Assembly (NCBI RefSeq): GCF_036850765.1
Contig: NC_089490.1
Coordinates: 107,564,574-107,628,573 of the forward strand
From: Saccopteryx bilineata
Taxonomy: Eukaryota > Chordata > Mammalia > Chiroptera > Emballonuridae
Direction: 5' to 3'
Length of the DNA stretch: 64,000 nt
The notes under the pieces are model-generated. The model did no database searches, had not been told where the DNA came from, and saw only the letters and a list, made by a program, of their open reading frames with translations. Each line of letters opens with the position of its first letter. Position 1 is the stretch's first letter. Both the position numbers and the translations under genes were made by a program. This document shows positions 12,568-22,770 of the stretch, in pieces.

Positions 12568-15500
12568 CTATTGAAGGGCTTTTTGGTTGTTTCCTGTCTT
12601 GGCCACTGTGAACAATGCTGCGATGAACATGGGCCTGCATGTGTCTTTACATACCAATGTTTTTGAGTTATGGGGGTATATTCCCAGTAGAGGGATTGCT
12701 GGGTCATATGGTAGTTCTATTTTTAGTTTTTTGAGGTACCACCATACTTGCTTCCATAATGGTTGTACTACTTTACATTCCCACCAACAGTGGATGAGGG
12801 TTCCTTTTTCTCCACAGCCTCTCCAACATTTGTTATTACCTGTCTTATTGATAATAGCTAATCTAAGAGGTGTGAGGTGGTATCTCATTGTAGTTTTGAT
12901 TTGCATTTCTCTAATAGCTAATGAAGATGAGCATCTTTTCATATATCTGTTGGCCATTTTTATTTCTTCCTGGGAGAAGTGTCTGTTCATGTCCTCTTCC
13001 CATTTTTTATTGGATTGTTTGCTTGTTTGTTGTTGAGTTTTATGAGTTCTTTGTACATTTTGGATATTAGGCCCTTATCTGTGCTGTTGTTTGAAAATAT
13101 TATCTCCCATTTAGTTGGCTGTCTGTTTTGTTGTCAGTTTCTTTTGCTTTGCAAAAGCTTCTTAGTCTGACGTGGTCCCATTCATTTATCTTTGCCTTCA
13201 CTTCCCTTGCCTTTGGAGTCAAATTCATAAAGTGCTCTTTGTAACCAAAGTCCGTGAGTACTTTAGTACCTATGTTTTCTTCTATGCAATTTATTGTTTC
13301 AGGTCTTATATTTAGGTCTTTAATCCATTTTAGTTAATTTTAGTACAAGGGGACAAACTGTAGTCGAGTTTCATTCTTTTGCATGTGGCTTTCCAGTTTT
13401 CCCAGCACCATTTGTTGAAGAGGCTTTCTTTTCTCCATTGTGTGTTGTTGGCCCCTTTATCAAAAATTATTTGACCATATACATGTGGTTTTATTTCTGG
13501 GTTTTCTATTCTGTTCTATTGGTCTGAGTGTCTATTTTTCTGCCAATACCATGCTGTTTTGATTATCGTGGCTCTATAATATAATTTGAAGTCAGGTATT
13601 GTAATGCCCCCAGCTTTTTTCTTTTTCCTTAGGATTGCTTTGGCTAATTGGGGCTTTTTATAGTTCCATATAAACCTGATGATTTTTTGTTCCATTTCTT
13701 TAAAAAATGTCATTGGAATTTTGATGAGAATTGCATTAAATTTGAATATTGCTTTGGGTAATATAGTCATTTTGACTATTTATTCTTCCTATCCAAAAAC
13801 AAGGAATATTTTTCCATTTCATTATATCTTTTTCAGTTTCCCTTAACAATGCTTTGTAGTTTTCATTATATAGGTCCTTTACATTCTTTGTTATGTTTAT
13901 TCCTAGGTATTTTATTCTTTTTGTTGCAACCTTGAAGGGGATTTTTTTTTTTAGCTCGTTTTCTGATGTTTCATTCTTGGCATATAGGAAGGCAATGGAC
14001 TTTCGTATATTAATTTTGTATCCTGCAGCCTTACTGTATTGATTTATTGTTTCTAGTAGTCTTTTTGTGGAGTCTTTGGGGTTTTTGATGTATAGCGTCA
14101 TATCATCTGCAAAAAGTGAAACCTTTACTTCTTTCCCAATATGAATGCCTTTTTATTTCTTTCTCTTGTCTGATTGCTCTGGCTAGAACTTCCAGCACTA
14201 CGTTGAATAAGAGTGGAGAGAGTGGACAACCTTGTTTTATGCCATTTAATATGATGTTAGCTGATGGTTTGTCATAAATGTCTTTTATTATGTTGAGATA
14301 TTTTCCTTCTATACCCATTTTGTTGTTTTAAACATAAAATGATGTTGTATTTTATCGAATGCCTTTTCTGCATCTATTGATAAGATCATATGGTTTCTGT
14401 TCTTTATTTTGTTGATATGGTGTATTACGTTAACCATTTTACGTATGTCGAACCATCTTTGTGATTCTAGGATGAATCCTACTTGATCACGATGAATTAT
14501 TTTTTTAATGTGTTGTTGTATTCGATTTGCTAGTATTTTGTTTAGTATTTTAGCATCTGTATTCATTAGAGATATTGGTCTGTAGTTTTCTTTTTTTGTG
14601 TTGTCCTTGCCGGGTTTGGTATGAGGGTTATGTTGGCCTCATAAAATGTGTTTGGAAGTATTGCTTCTTCTTCAATTTTTTGGAAGACTTTGTGTAGAAT
14701 AGGAACCAAGTCTTCTTTGAATGTTTGATAGAATTCACTAGTATAGCTGTCTGGACCTGGACTTCTATTTTTGGAGAAGTTTTTAATAGTTGTTTCTATT
14801 TCCTCCCTGCTTATGTGCCTGTTTAGGCTTTCTGCTTCTTCATGACTCAGTCTAGGAAGATTGTATTGTTCTAGGAATTGATCCATTTCTTGTATATCGT
14901 TAAATTTGGTGGCATATAGTTTTTCATAGTGTTCTACAATAATTCTTTGTATATCTATGGTATCCGTGGTGATTTCTTCTCTTTCATTTTGGATTTTGTT
15001 TATATGAGTCCTTTTTCTTTTTTCTTTGGTGAGTCTTGCCAAGGGTTTGTCAATTTTGTTAATCTTTTCAAAAAACCAGCTCCTTGTTTTATTAATTTTT
15101 TCTATAGTTTTTCTGTTCTCTATTTTGTTTATTTCTGCTCTGATTTTTATTATTTCCTTTCTTCTGCTGGTTTTGGGTTGTCTTTGTTCTTTTTATAGTT
15201 CCTTACAATGTGAAGTTAGATGGTTTACTTGAGCTGTCTCTTGTTTGTTCACATAGGCCTGTAGTGATATGAACTTCCCTGTTATTACTGCTTTTGCTGC
15301 ATCCCAGAGATTCTGATATGTTGTGTTGTTATTTTCATTTGCCTGTATGCATCTTTTGATTTCTGTGCTTAGTTCTTCTTTGACCCACTCACTTTTTAAA
15401 AGTATGTTATTTAGTTTCCACATTTTTGTGGGTTTGTTTACCTCTTTTTTGCAGTTGAATTCTAGTTTCAAAGCTTTATGATCAGAAAATATGCTTGGTA

Positions 15501-16250
15501 TAATTTCAATCTTTCTGAATTTGTTGATGTTATTTTTGTGGCCCAACATATGGTCAATTCTTGAGAATGTTCCATGTACACTAGAGAAAAATGTATATTC
15601 TGGCACTTTGGGATGTAATGTCCTGTAATGTCTATCATATCCAATTGTTGTAGTGTTTCATTTAAGGCCAATATTTCTTTATTGATTTTCTGTTTGAATG
15701 AACCATCTAGAGCCGTCAGCAGTGTATTGAGGTTTCCAAGTATGATTGTATTTTTGTTGGTTTTGTTTTTAGGTCAGTCAGTAGATGTCTTATATATTTT
15801 GGTGCTCCTTGGCTTGGTGCATATATATTAAAAAGTGTTATGTCTTCTTGATTCAATGTCCTCTTTATCATTATGAAATTACTGTTTTTGTCTCTGATTA
15901 CCGTTGCTGTCTTGTAGTCAGCATTGTTGGATATGAGTATTGCTAGACCTGCTTTTGTTTGGATGTTATTTGCTTGGAGTATTGTTTTCCAACCTTTCTC
16001 TGAATTTGTTTTTATCCTTGTAGCTTAGATGTGTTTCTTGTAGGCAGCATACAATTAGATCTTCTTTTTTAATCCGTTCTGCTACTCTGTGTCTTTATAT
16101 TGGTGAGTTCAGTCCATTTACATTTAGTGTATTTATTAACATTTGAGGGTTTCCTATTGCCATTTTATATATTGCTTTCTGATAGTTTTGTATCTTGTTT
16201 GGTTCTTCTCTTTTATTTTTCTATCATTTGTTTTTGTTTGGTTGTAATCC
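12568..16250 (-). pseudogene. Broken L1 ORF2 (endonuclease-reverse transcriptase)
   Basis: Pieces in several frames follow the ORF2 order. Endonuclease domain about 16200-15190 (for example IDHMLG, WKLNN). Then the segment leading to reverse transcriptase (NRSPGPDSYTSEFYQ, about 14770). Then reverse transcriptase blocks ([37 protein letters not shown]). Then FADD at about 14101-14115, where the frame breaks. Finally the C-terminal Cys/His segment [18 protein letters not shown] (about 12800). Multiple frameshifts and stops make it non-functional. The 5' limit is approximate. Confidence 0.9.
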
Positions 16251-16549
16251 ATACTTATTTTTTCAAGCCATGTACTTCTGTGTTGGTTTTTTCAGGGGTG
16301 GTTACCAATAAGTAGTGGAAAGTATACATATCATGTTCATTGTAGTATATTATCTCATGAGTGCTTCTGCATTCCATCCTTCTTTGCTACTGTTCATCTT
16401 TGTCCTCTCCCCTTTTTTGTTTTTTTTTGTCACAGATTAATGTTGTTTTTATTGCGATCTTGATGGAGCTTTTACTTGTAGTTTTGTTTTGGTTTGTTCT
16501 TTGTGTCTAGTCGGAAAACCTCATTTAGTATTTCCTGAATTGGATGTTT

Positions 16550-17760
16550 TCTGGTGATAAATTCCCTCATCTTTTCTGTATCTGTGAATGTTTTTATTTC
16601 TCCTTCGTATTTGAAGGATAGCTTTGATGGGTATAGTATTCTTGGCTGGAAGTTCCTTTCATTCAGAACTTTAAATTTTGGGGTCCACTCTCTTCTAGCT
16701 TATAGAGTTTCTGCTGAGAAATCTGTTGATAATCTAATGAGCCTTCCTTTATATGTTGTATTCTTCTTTTCCCTGGCTGCCTTGAGAATTTTTTTTTTTG
16801 TCATTGGTTTGTGCCAATTTCATTATGATGTGCCTTGGAGTAGGTTTGTTAGGGTTAAGATAACTTGGTGTTCTGTTTGCTTCTTGAATTTGAGGCGTTA
16901 GTTCTTTCCACAGGCTTGGGAAGTTATCTATTTTTTTTTTTTTTGTATTTTTCTGAAGCTGGAAACGGGGAGGGACAGTCAGACAGACTCCCGCATGCGC
17001 CCGACCGAGATCCACCCAGCACGCCCACCAGGGGTGACGCTCTGCCCACCAGGGGGCGATGCTCTGCCCCTCTGGGGCGTCACTCTGCTGCGACCAGAGC
17101 CACTCTAGCGCCTGGGGTAGAGGCCAAGGAGCCATCCCCAGCGCCCAGGCCATCTTTGCTCCAATGGAGCCTTGGCTGCGGGAGGGGAAGAGAGAGACAG
17201 AGAGGAAGGGGGGGGGTGGAGAAGCAAACGGGCGCCTCTCCTATGTGCCCTGGCCGGGAATCGAACCAGGGTCCCCCGCACGCCAGGCCGACGCTCTCCT
17301 GCTGAGCCAACCGGCCAGGGTCAAGTTATCTATTATTTGTTTGAGTATGTTTTTCATTCCATTTTCTCTCTCTTCTTCTGGTATGCCCATTGTTCTTATG
17401 TTGCTCTTTCTGATGAAGTCAGACAATTCCTGTAGGGCTATCTCATTTTTTTTTAATTCGTGAGTCTCTCTCCTCTTCTGTCTGTAGTACCTCTAGTTGC
17501 CTGTCTTCTATGTTACTAATTGTCTCCTCTATCTGGCCTGTTCTATTGGCTAAGCTTGTTACATCATTTTTCAGTTCATGAATTGAGTTTTTCATCTCTG
17601 TTTGATTCATTTTTATAGTTTCAATTTCCTTGGTGAAGTATTCTTTCTGTTCATTGGATTGTTTTTTGAGCTCCCTAAATTGCCTTTCTGTGCTTTCTTG
17701 TATATCCCTGAGTATTTTTAGGACTTAATTTTAAATTCTCTGTCATTTAATGCCAAGGTT
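16550..17760 (-). pseudogene. Broken L1 ORF1 (RNA-binding protein), split by a SINE
   Basis: The upstream part encodes NIRTMGIPEEERENGMKNIL (17325-17426), the conserved ORF1 RNA-recognition segment. After the inserted SINE, the frame resumes with QEANRTPSYLNPNKPTPRHI (about 16850), the C-terminal domain. In other L1s these two are nearly adjacent, which confirms that the SINE interrupted a once continuous ORF1. Upstream stops are also present. Limits are approximate. Confidence 0.85.
16933..17322 (-). mobile_element. Long-type tRNA SINE nested in L1 ORF1
   Basis: Complete reverse-oriented copy: T-run tail (16933-16944), GC-rich body, head at the right (ctgagccaaccggccagggt). Exact 12-bp duplication of L1 sequence aagttatctatt (16921-16932 and 17323-17334). 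Open frames on both strands across it are not genes. Confidence 0.94.
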
Positions 17761-17904
17761 TCTAAGCTATTGAAATTTTTTTCTATAGATTGTTCCTCAT
17801 CTACCTGAGCTACATCACTTTTGTATCCATGATATTCTATTTCTTTTTCTTTAATGGCATTTGAGAGTGGTATTATTAATAACACTAATAGGAGTTGATA
17901 GAAA

Positions 17905-18340
17905 ATTTTTTTTGAGAAAATGTAGTGAAAAACGGAAAATTCTATTGTGCTAAGTGGAACAAAAATATGTAGAATGGGGGCCTGGGTTGGGGGAGGGTGA
18001 CAAAGAGACAAAAAATGAGGCAAAACCCCACAAAATGCCACAAGGAAAAAATTTGATCAAGAGTAAAATAATTTGTTTGTAAATGATGGTCGAATAAGAG
18101 AAATAGTGTAAGAGAAAAGAAAAAAAGAAAAAAAATACAGTGAAAACTGAAAATTCTGATGTATTAAGTGGCACAAAAACTATAGAATGGAGAGCCAGAG
18201 TTGGGGGAAATGCTAGAGATAAAAAGTGAAGTAAAAAGCACAGAAAATGCCACAAAATACATTTGAATCCAGAATAAAATAATTTGTTTGTGGGTGAGAT
18301 TTGAATGAGAAAAAAAGTGAAAGAGAAAAGATGAAACAAA
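17905..18340 (-). repeat. Two direct repeats (about 213 bp) in the L1 5' region
   Basis: The segment gaaaattctattgtgctaag at 17935 returns in diverged form 213 bp later (18148), with the following blocks in the same order: aagtggaacaaaaat/aagtggcacaaaaac, agaatggg/agaatgga, gccacaaggaaaaa/gccacaaaataca, aaaataatttgtttgt twice. This is a two-copy tandem array inside the L1 5' untranslated region, upstream of ORF1. Confidence 0.7.
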
Positions 18341-19730
18341 AAGAGAGGAAAAAATTTAGTTAAAGTTTCTGGAATGTAACATTCATAGAAAAAAAAAAAG
18401 GAAAATGTAACACCTATCGGTAATAATGTTCAAAATGAAAAGAAAAGAATAAAACGGAAAGGGGATAAAATGACCAAGGTAGAAGGGGAAAAAAAAAGAT
18501 AAAAAATACAAGAAAAAAAATCGAAAAAGTTATAAAGACTGGATTTTTCCTGGTTTTGAGAAGTTATCTTTTTCCTTTTTCTTTCTTCTCTGTCTTTTTG
18601 GCCGATGGCACTGTACCCTGGGGTTCTGCTCCTGTGGCACTCTTAGGCAGAGATTTGCTGTTTTGTCGCTATGATGATGACATAAACTTGGCCTCAGTCC
18701 TGTTGGTAGGTGCAGCTTGTTAGTGTTTGCAGGCTCCAACAATGGGAGAGTCTATTTCCCCGGAGCCTCTCCCCAAATCTCTCCTTCCTGAACCAGCAGC
18801 CTGGGACCCAGCTGTGAAGTTGCCCCAGCCACTGCCTGGAGAGCAAGAGGCTCTAAGAGCTGCCAAATCCCCACTCAACTCAGGGTTCTGGGTAATGACT
18901 TGCCAGCCAGAGTCACCAGCATAATCAGGCAGGGCTGGGAGCCGATTGCCTTTCAGGTGTCTTTTTATGAGCCTCCAGGCATATCTAGTATGCCTCAGCA
19001 CTCTTCAGGTCTACTTTCCAGAGGCTGTCTACAAGCTGTCTGCGTGCACATCCCCCCACCACTTCCACAGTTCTCTTCCTCAGGAGTGTGCTTTGTTAGC
19101 CTGTATGGCTGGCAGAGGTGCCACACCCAGACACGTCTGGGTGTTGGGAAGCCGGCTTTTGTACACTTCCCGCGCGCTGTTGTTTGGGAAGCTAGGATTA
19201 TTCAGAAACTCTGGTCACAGCTCACACAGAGAGTTACTACTGACAGTCTCTGACCCAGCCCCTCCATCCAGGATTGCGGGCACCGATGCCCGAAGCGCCA
19301 GGTGGATCCACTCGCACTGCCCGTGCTCACTGATCGGGACACTGGGAGTAAACAAGGCAACTGCTTTCCCACTTCTGCCAGGGTCTGCCACTGGCGTTAG
19401 CTCCATGTGGGCTGAGCCGCGGGCATGCTCTCTTCTTGGCTTGAATGTCTCTGCCCTAGCCCAGCTTTTTCCGTGCCTCCAGCCCTCGCTTTCTCTCAGT
19501 TCCAGGTGAAAGCAGCACTTGCTGAGGTCAGTGAGGAAAGTGGAATACTCCATTCTCTGTCTTATTTCCTTCAGAGTGGGTTATATATTCAGCCACCTTT
19601 TTGCCCAATCGTACCTTTATTTGATGTATGTGTATTTCAGATGCTCCTGGGATTGCTTTTCTGTCTCTAGTTGAATTTGTTGAAGTTTCAGAGAGAAGTA
19701 TCGGGAGCACTCCTCACGGCACCATTTCTC

Positions 19731-19738
19731 TGACGTCA
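19731..19738 (-). promoter_or_regulatory. CRE palindrome at the L1 5' end
   Basis: TGACGTCA, the consensus CREB/ATF site, lies 3 bp inside the inferred L1 5' terminus. At that place it could act in the internal L1 promoter driving minus-strand transcription. Presence is read from the sequence; activity is inference. Confidence 0.55.
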
Positions 19739-20209
19739 CTGTCAAGGTTCTTGAAGCATGAACTCTTACTCAGAGTTCCAGTCATAAAATAGATAAATGG
19801 AAAATAAAAAACATAAACATTGAGCCTATCTGGTTGAAGTGGGATATAAGAGCTTATTTCTCTACCTATTTGCACTTCCCTTGAAACCCTGTGGGGAGTA
19901 CATAAACACAGTTGACTGCTCTGTGGAAGAGAATGTAGACTCTAGCAGGGCAAATAGGGTACTTGATGGTCTTACCCCTGTACATTTTTTTATAGCCTGA
20001 GTTCATGCAACAGTGAGCCACTTACATTTCCCTGAACACACCATGAAGCTATTTCATCCTTCTGCGCCTTTCAGTTATGCCTTCTGCCCAGGTTGCCCCT
20101 CCCTCATCTCCCCTTCACCCTCTCCCTAATGAGGAGCTCCTACCCATTCATCATTCTTTGAGTCATCCTCCTCGAAACCATCTGTGAACCTCAGGAGGAG
20201 TTAGTTGCT

Positions 20210-20360
20210 TTGTCTTCCAAATGCCAATAGCACTTTGTTCTGGTCTTTATTTGCGTGCTGAATTACTATTCTATAATTCTTTACCTGTATGCTCTTTCCC
20301 TCTTTAGACTGTAAGCTCATTGAGGGCAGGAACTATTTATAGTCACCTCTCTATCCTCAG
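20210..20360 (+). mobile_element. L2 3' end fragment
   Basis: The phrase agactgtaagctcattgagg followed by gcaggaactatt is the standard 3' end of L2 LINEs. Old and diverged. Sequence on both sides (20395-20580, 20760-20888) may be part of another old repeat. Confidence 0.7.
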
Positions 20361-20580
20361 ATAAAGTACTTTGCACCAAGATACAGTGGCGACCAAGACT
20401 TTATGAGGCACCTGCTTTCAAGAGTGTGCATTTTGATAGGGGAGACAGACAATGAACAAGTAAACCATAAATAAATGTGGTAATTTTAGATACTTAGAAG
20501 TGTTTAACGAAAACCCCCCAAAAGGCTAATGTTAGAATATTAGTCAGGATGGTCAGGAAAGATCTCTTTGAAAAAGTGAT

Positions 20581-20749
20581 TTTTTTAAAAAAGATTTTAT
20601 TTATTCATTTTAGAAGGGAAGGCGGGGGAGGAGCAGAAAGTATCAACTCCCATATGTGCCTTGACACTGCAAGCAGGATTTCGAACCAGCAACCTCAGCG
20701 TTCCAGGTCGACACTTGATCCACTGCACACACAGCACCACAGGCCAGGC
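20581..20749 (-). mobile_element. Short tRNA-type SINE
   Basis: The tail side starts tttaaaaaagattttattta. The body includes catatgtgccttgacactgc and gatttcgaaccagcaacc (B-box complement), and the head ends aggccaggc. Exact 9-bp duplication aaaagtgat (20572-20580 and 20750-20758). It interrupts an older repeat. Confidence 0.85.
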
Positions 20750-20888
20750 AAAAGTGATATTTCTAACCTGAGCCTTCAGCTGTTCCAGCTCAGACTTGAA
20801 TAAGAAACCAGTCTCACACAACCTTGGGACCTGCATTCCAGCCAGGGACCCGAGCAAGCATATATGTCCCAGGCAGTTCCGGTGTTAG

Positions 20889-22590
20889 AGGAGCTGTGAG
20901 AGGATCACTGGTTGTAGTGCATGGGGGGGGGCTGGAGAGGATCACTGTGGCCGCAGTGCATGGAGGGGCTGGAGAGGATCACTGTGGCCGCAGTGCATGG
21001 AGGGCCTGGAGAGGATCACTGTGGCCGCAGTGCATGGAGGGGCTGGAGAGGATCACTGTGGCCGCAGTACATGGGGGTGCTGGAGAGGATCACTGTGGCT
21101 GCAGTACATGGAGGGGCTAGAGAGGATCACTGTGGCTGCAGTGCATAGGGGTGCTGGAGAGGATCACTGTGGCTGCAGTACATGGAGGGGCTAGAGAGGA
21201 TCACTGTGGCTGCAGTACATGGAGGGGCTAGAGAGGATCACTGTGGCTGCAGTGCATGGGGGTGCTGGAGAGGATCACTGTGGCCGCAGTACATGGAGGG
21301 GCTGGAGAGGATCACTGTGGCCGCAGTGCATGGAGGGGCTGGAGAGGATCACTGTGGCCGCAGTGCATGGGGGTGCTGGAGAGGAACACTGTGGCCGCAG
21401 TACATGGAGGGGCTGGAGAGGATCACTGTGGCCGCAGTGCATGGAGGGGCTGGAGAGGATCACTGTGGCCGCAGTGCATGGAGGGCCTGGAGAGGATCAC
21501 TGTGGCCGCAGTGCATGGGGGTGCTGGAGAGGAACACTGTGGCTGCAGTACATGGAGGGGCTGGAGAGGATCACTGTGGCTGCAGTGCATGGAGGGGCTG
21601 GAGAGGATCACTGTGGCCGCAGTGCATGGAGGGCCTGGAGAGGATCACTGTGGCCGCAGTGCATGGAGGGGCTGGAGAGGATCACTGTGGCCGCAGTGCA
21701 TGGAGGGCCTGGAGAGGATCACTGTAGCCGCAGTGCATGGGGGTGCTGGAGAGGAACACTGTGGCTGCAGTACATGGAGGGGCTGGAGAGGATCACTGTG
21801 GCTGCAGTGCATGGAGGGGCTGGAGAGGATCACTGTGGCCGCAGTGCATGGAGGGCCTGGAGAGGATCACTGTGGCCGCAGTGCATGGAGGGGCTGGAGA
21901 GGATCACTGTGGCCGCAGTGCATGGAGGGCCTGGAGAGGATCACTGTAGCCGCAGTGCATGGGGGTGCTGGAGAGGAACACTGTGGCTGCAGTGCATGGA
22001 GGGGCTGGAGAGGATCACTGTGGCCGCAGTGCATGGAGGGCTTGGAGAGGATCACTGTGGCCGCAGTGCATGGAGGGGCTGGAGAGGATCACTGTGGCCG
22101 CAGTGCATGGGGGTGCTGGAGAGGATCACTGTGGCTGCAGTACATGGAGGGGCTGGAGAGGATCACTGTGGCTGCAGTGCATGGGGGTGCTGGAGAGGAT
22201 CACTGTGGCTGCAGTACATGGAGGGGCTGGAGAGGATCACTGTGGCTGCAGTGCATGGAGGAGCTGGAGAGGATCACTGGCTGCATTGCATGGAGGGGCT
22301 GGAGAGGATCACTGTGGCCGCAGTGCATGGAGGGGCTGGAGAGGATCACTGTGGCTGCAGTACATGGAGGGGCTGGAGAGGATCACTGTGGCCGCAGTGC
22401 ATGGAGGGGCTGGAGAGGATCACTGGCTGCATTGCATGGAGGGGCTGGAGAGGATCACTGTGGCTGCAGTACATGGAGGGGCTGGAGAGGATCACTGTGG
22501 CCGCAGTGCATGGAGGGGCTGGAGAGGATCACTGGCTGCATTGCATGGAGGGGCTGGAGAGGATCATTGTTGCCGCAGTACATGGAGGGT
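20889..22590 (+). repeat. Minisatellite, 37-bp unit, about 46 copies
   Basis: Unit atggaggggctggagaggat + cactgtggccgcagtgc. Variants alternate gccgcag/gctgcag, gtgcatgg/gtacatgg, aggggctgg/agggcctgg/gggtgctgg and ggatcactg/ggaacactg. Three units near the 3' end (about 22275, 22423, 22534) are 35 bp long (actggctgcattgc). Because 37 is not a multiple of 3, all three frames stay open for long distances and rotate every unit, giving false open frames up to 460 codons with a 37-residue period. The degenerate first unit starts at 20889 and the last merges into gtggaggtggtaag. Intronic; no sign of coding function. Confidence 0.97.
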
Positions 22591-22599
22591 GGAGGTGGT

Positions 22600-22770
22600 A
22601 AGCGATGACACTGGAGAACTAGCACGTAGGCATCGAAGGGGTTTGGATATATTTGGGGGCGTTTTTGTTTGTTTTTTAATTTATGCAAAGGAAAACCATT
22701 GGAGAGGTTTAATCAGGAAAGTGATGCAACCTTATTTTCAGTTTAGAAAGATCTGGTTTCAAAGAAAAAC
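22600..22770 (+). mobile_element. Ancient dispersed repeat flanking the minisatellite
   Basis: ggaaaaccattggagaggtttaatcaggaaagtgatg resembles a well-known old mammalian repeat that reads ccattggagggttttaagca and then gatcactctggctgctgtg. The class is not assigned. The left flank (20395-20580 and 20760-20888) has other pieces in the same order, so the minisatellite appears to sit inside one old copy. Confidence 0.45.

Larger units (their letters stand above)
12088..19741 (-). mobile_element. Nearly full-length LINE-1 (L1), antisense
   Basis: Minus-strand L1 with all parts in order: 5' untranslated region (about 19741-17770), ORF1 remains, ORF2 remains, 3' untranslated region and an A-rich end (12088-12130). 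Both sides show tcaaggtt (12080-12087 and 19742-19749), a likely target duplication. Length is about 7.65 kb including a later 390-bp SINE. Both ORFs carry stops and frameshifts, so it is dead for autonomous movement. The intact 5' end, rare among L1 copies, begins with CAGTGACGTCAGAG. Confidence 0.93.

Noticed and set aside
12587..13036. Plus-strand 149-codon open frame and other plus-strand frames through 17463
   Set aside because: Antisense shadows of L1 ORF2, ORF1 and the embedded SINE.
18720..19553. Open frames of 93-187 codons on both strands
   Set aside because: They fall in the GC-rich L1 5' untranslated region; no conserved protein motif.
21219..22608. Overlapping 460- and 450-codon open frames suggesting a large repeat protein
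   Set aside because: They are produced by the 37-bp minisatellite in successive frames; peptide period and content are the same in each frame, and there is no splice or start context.
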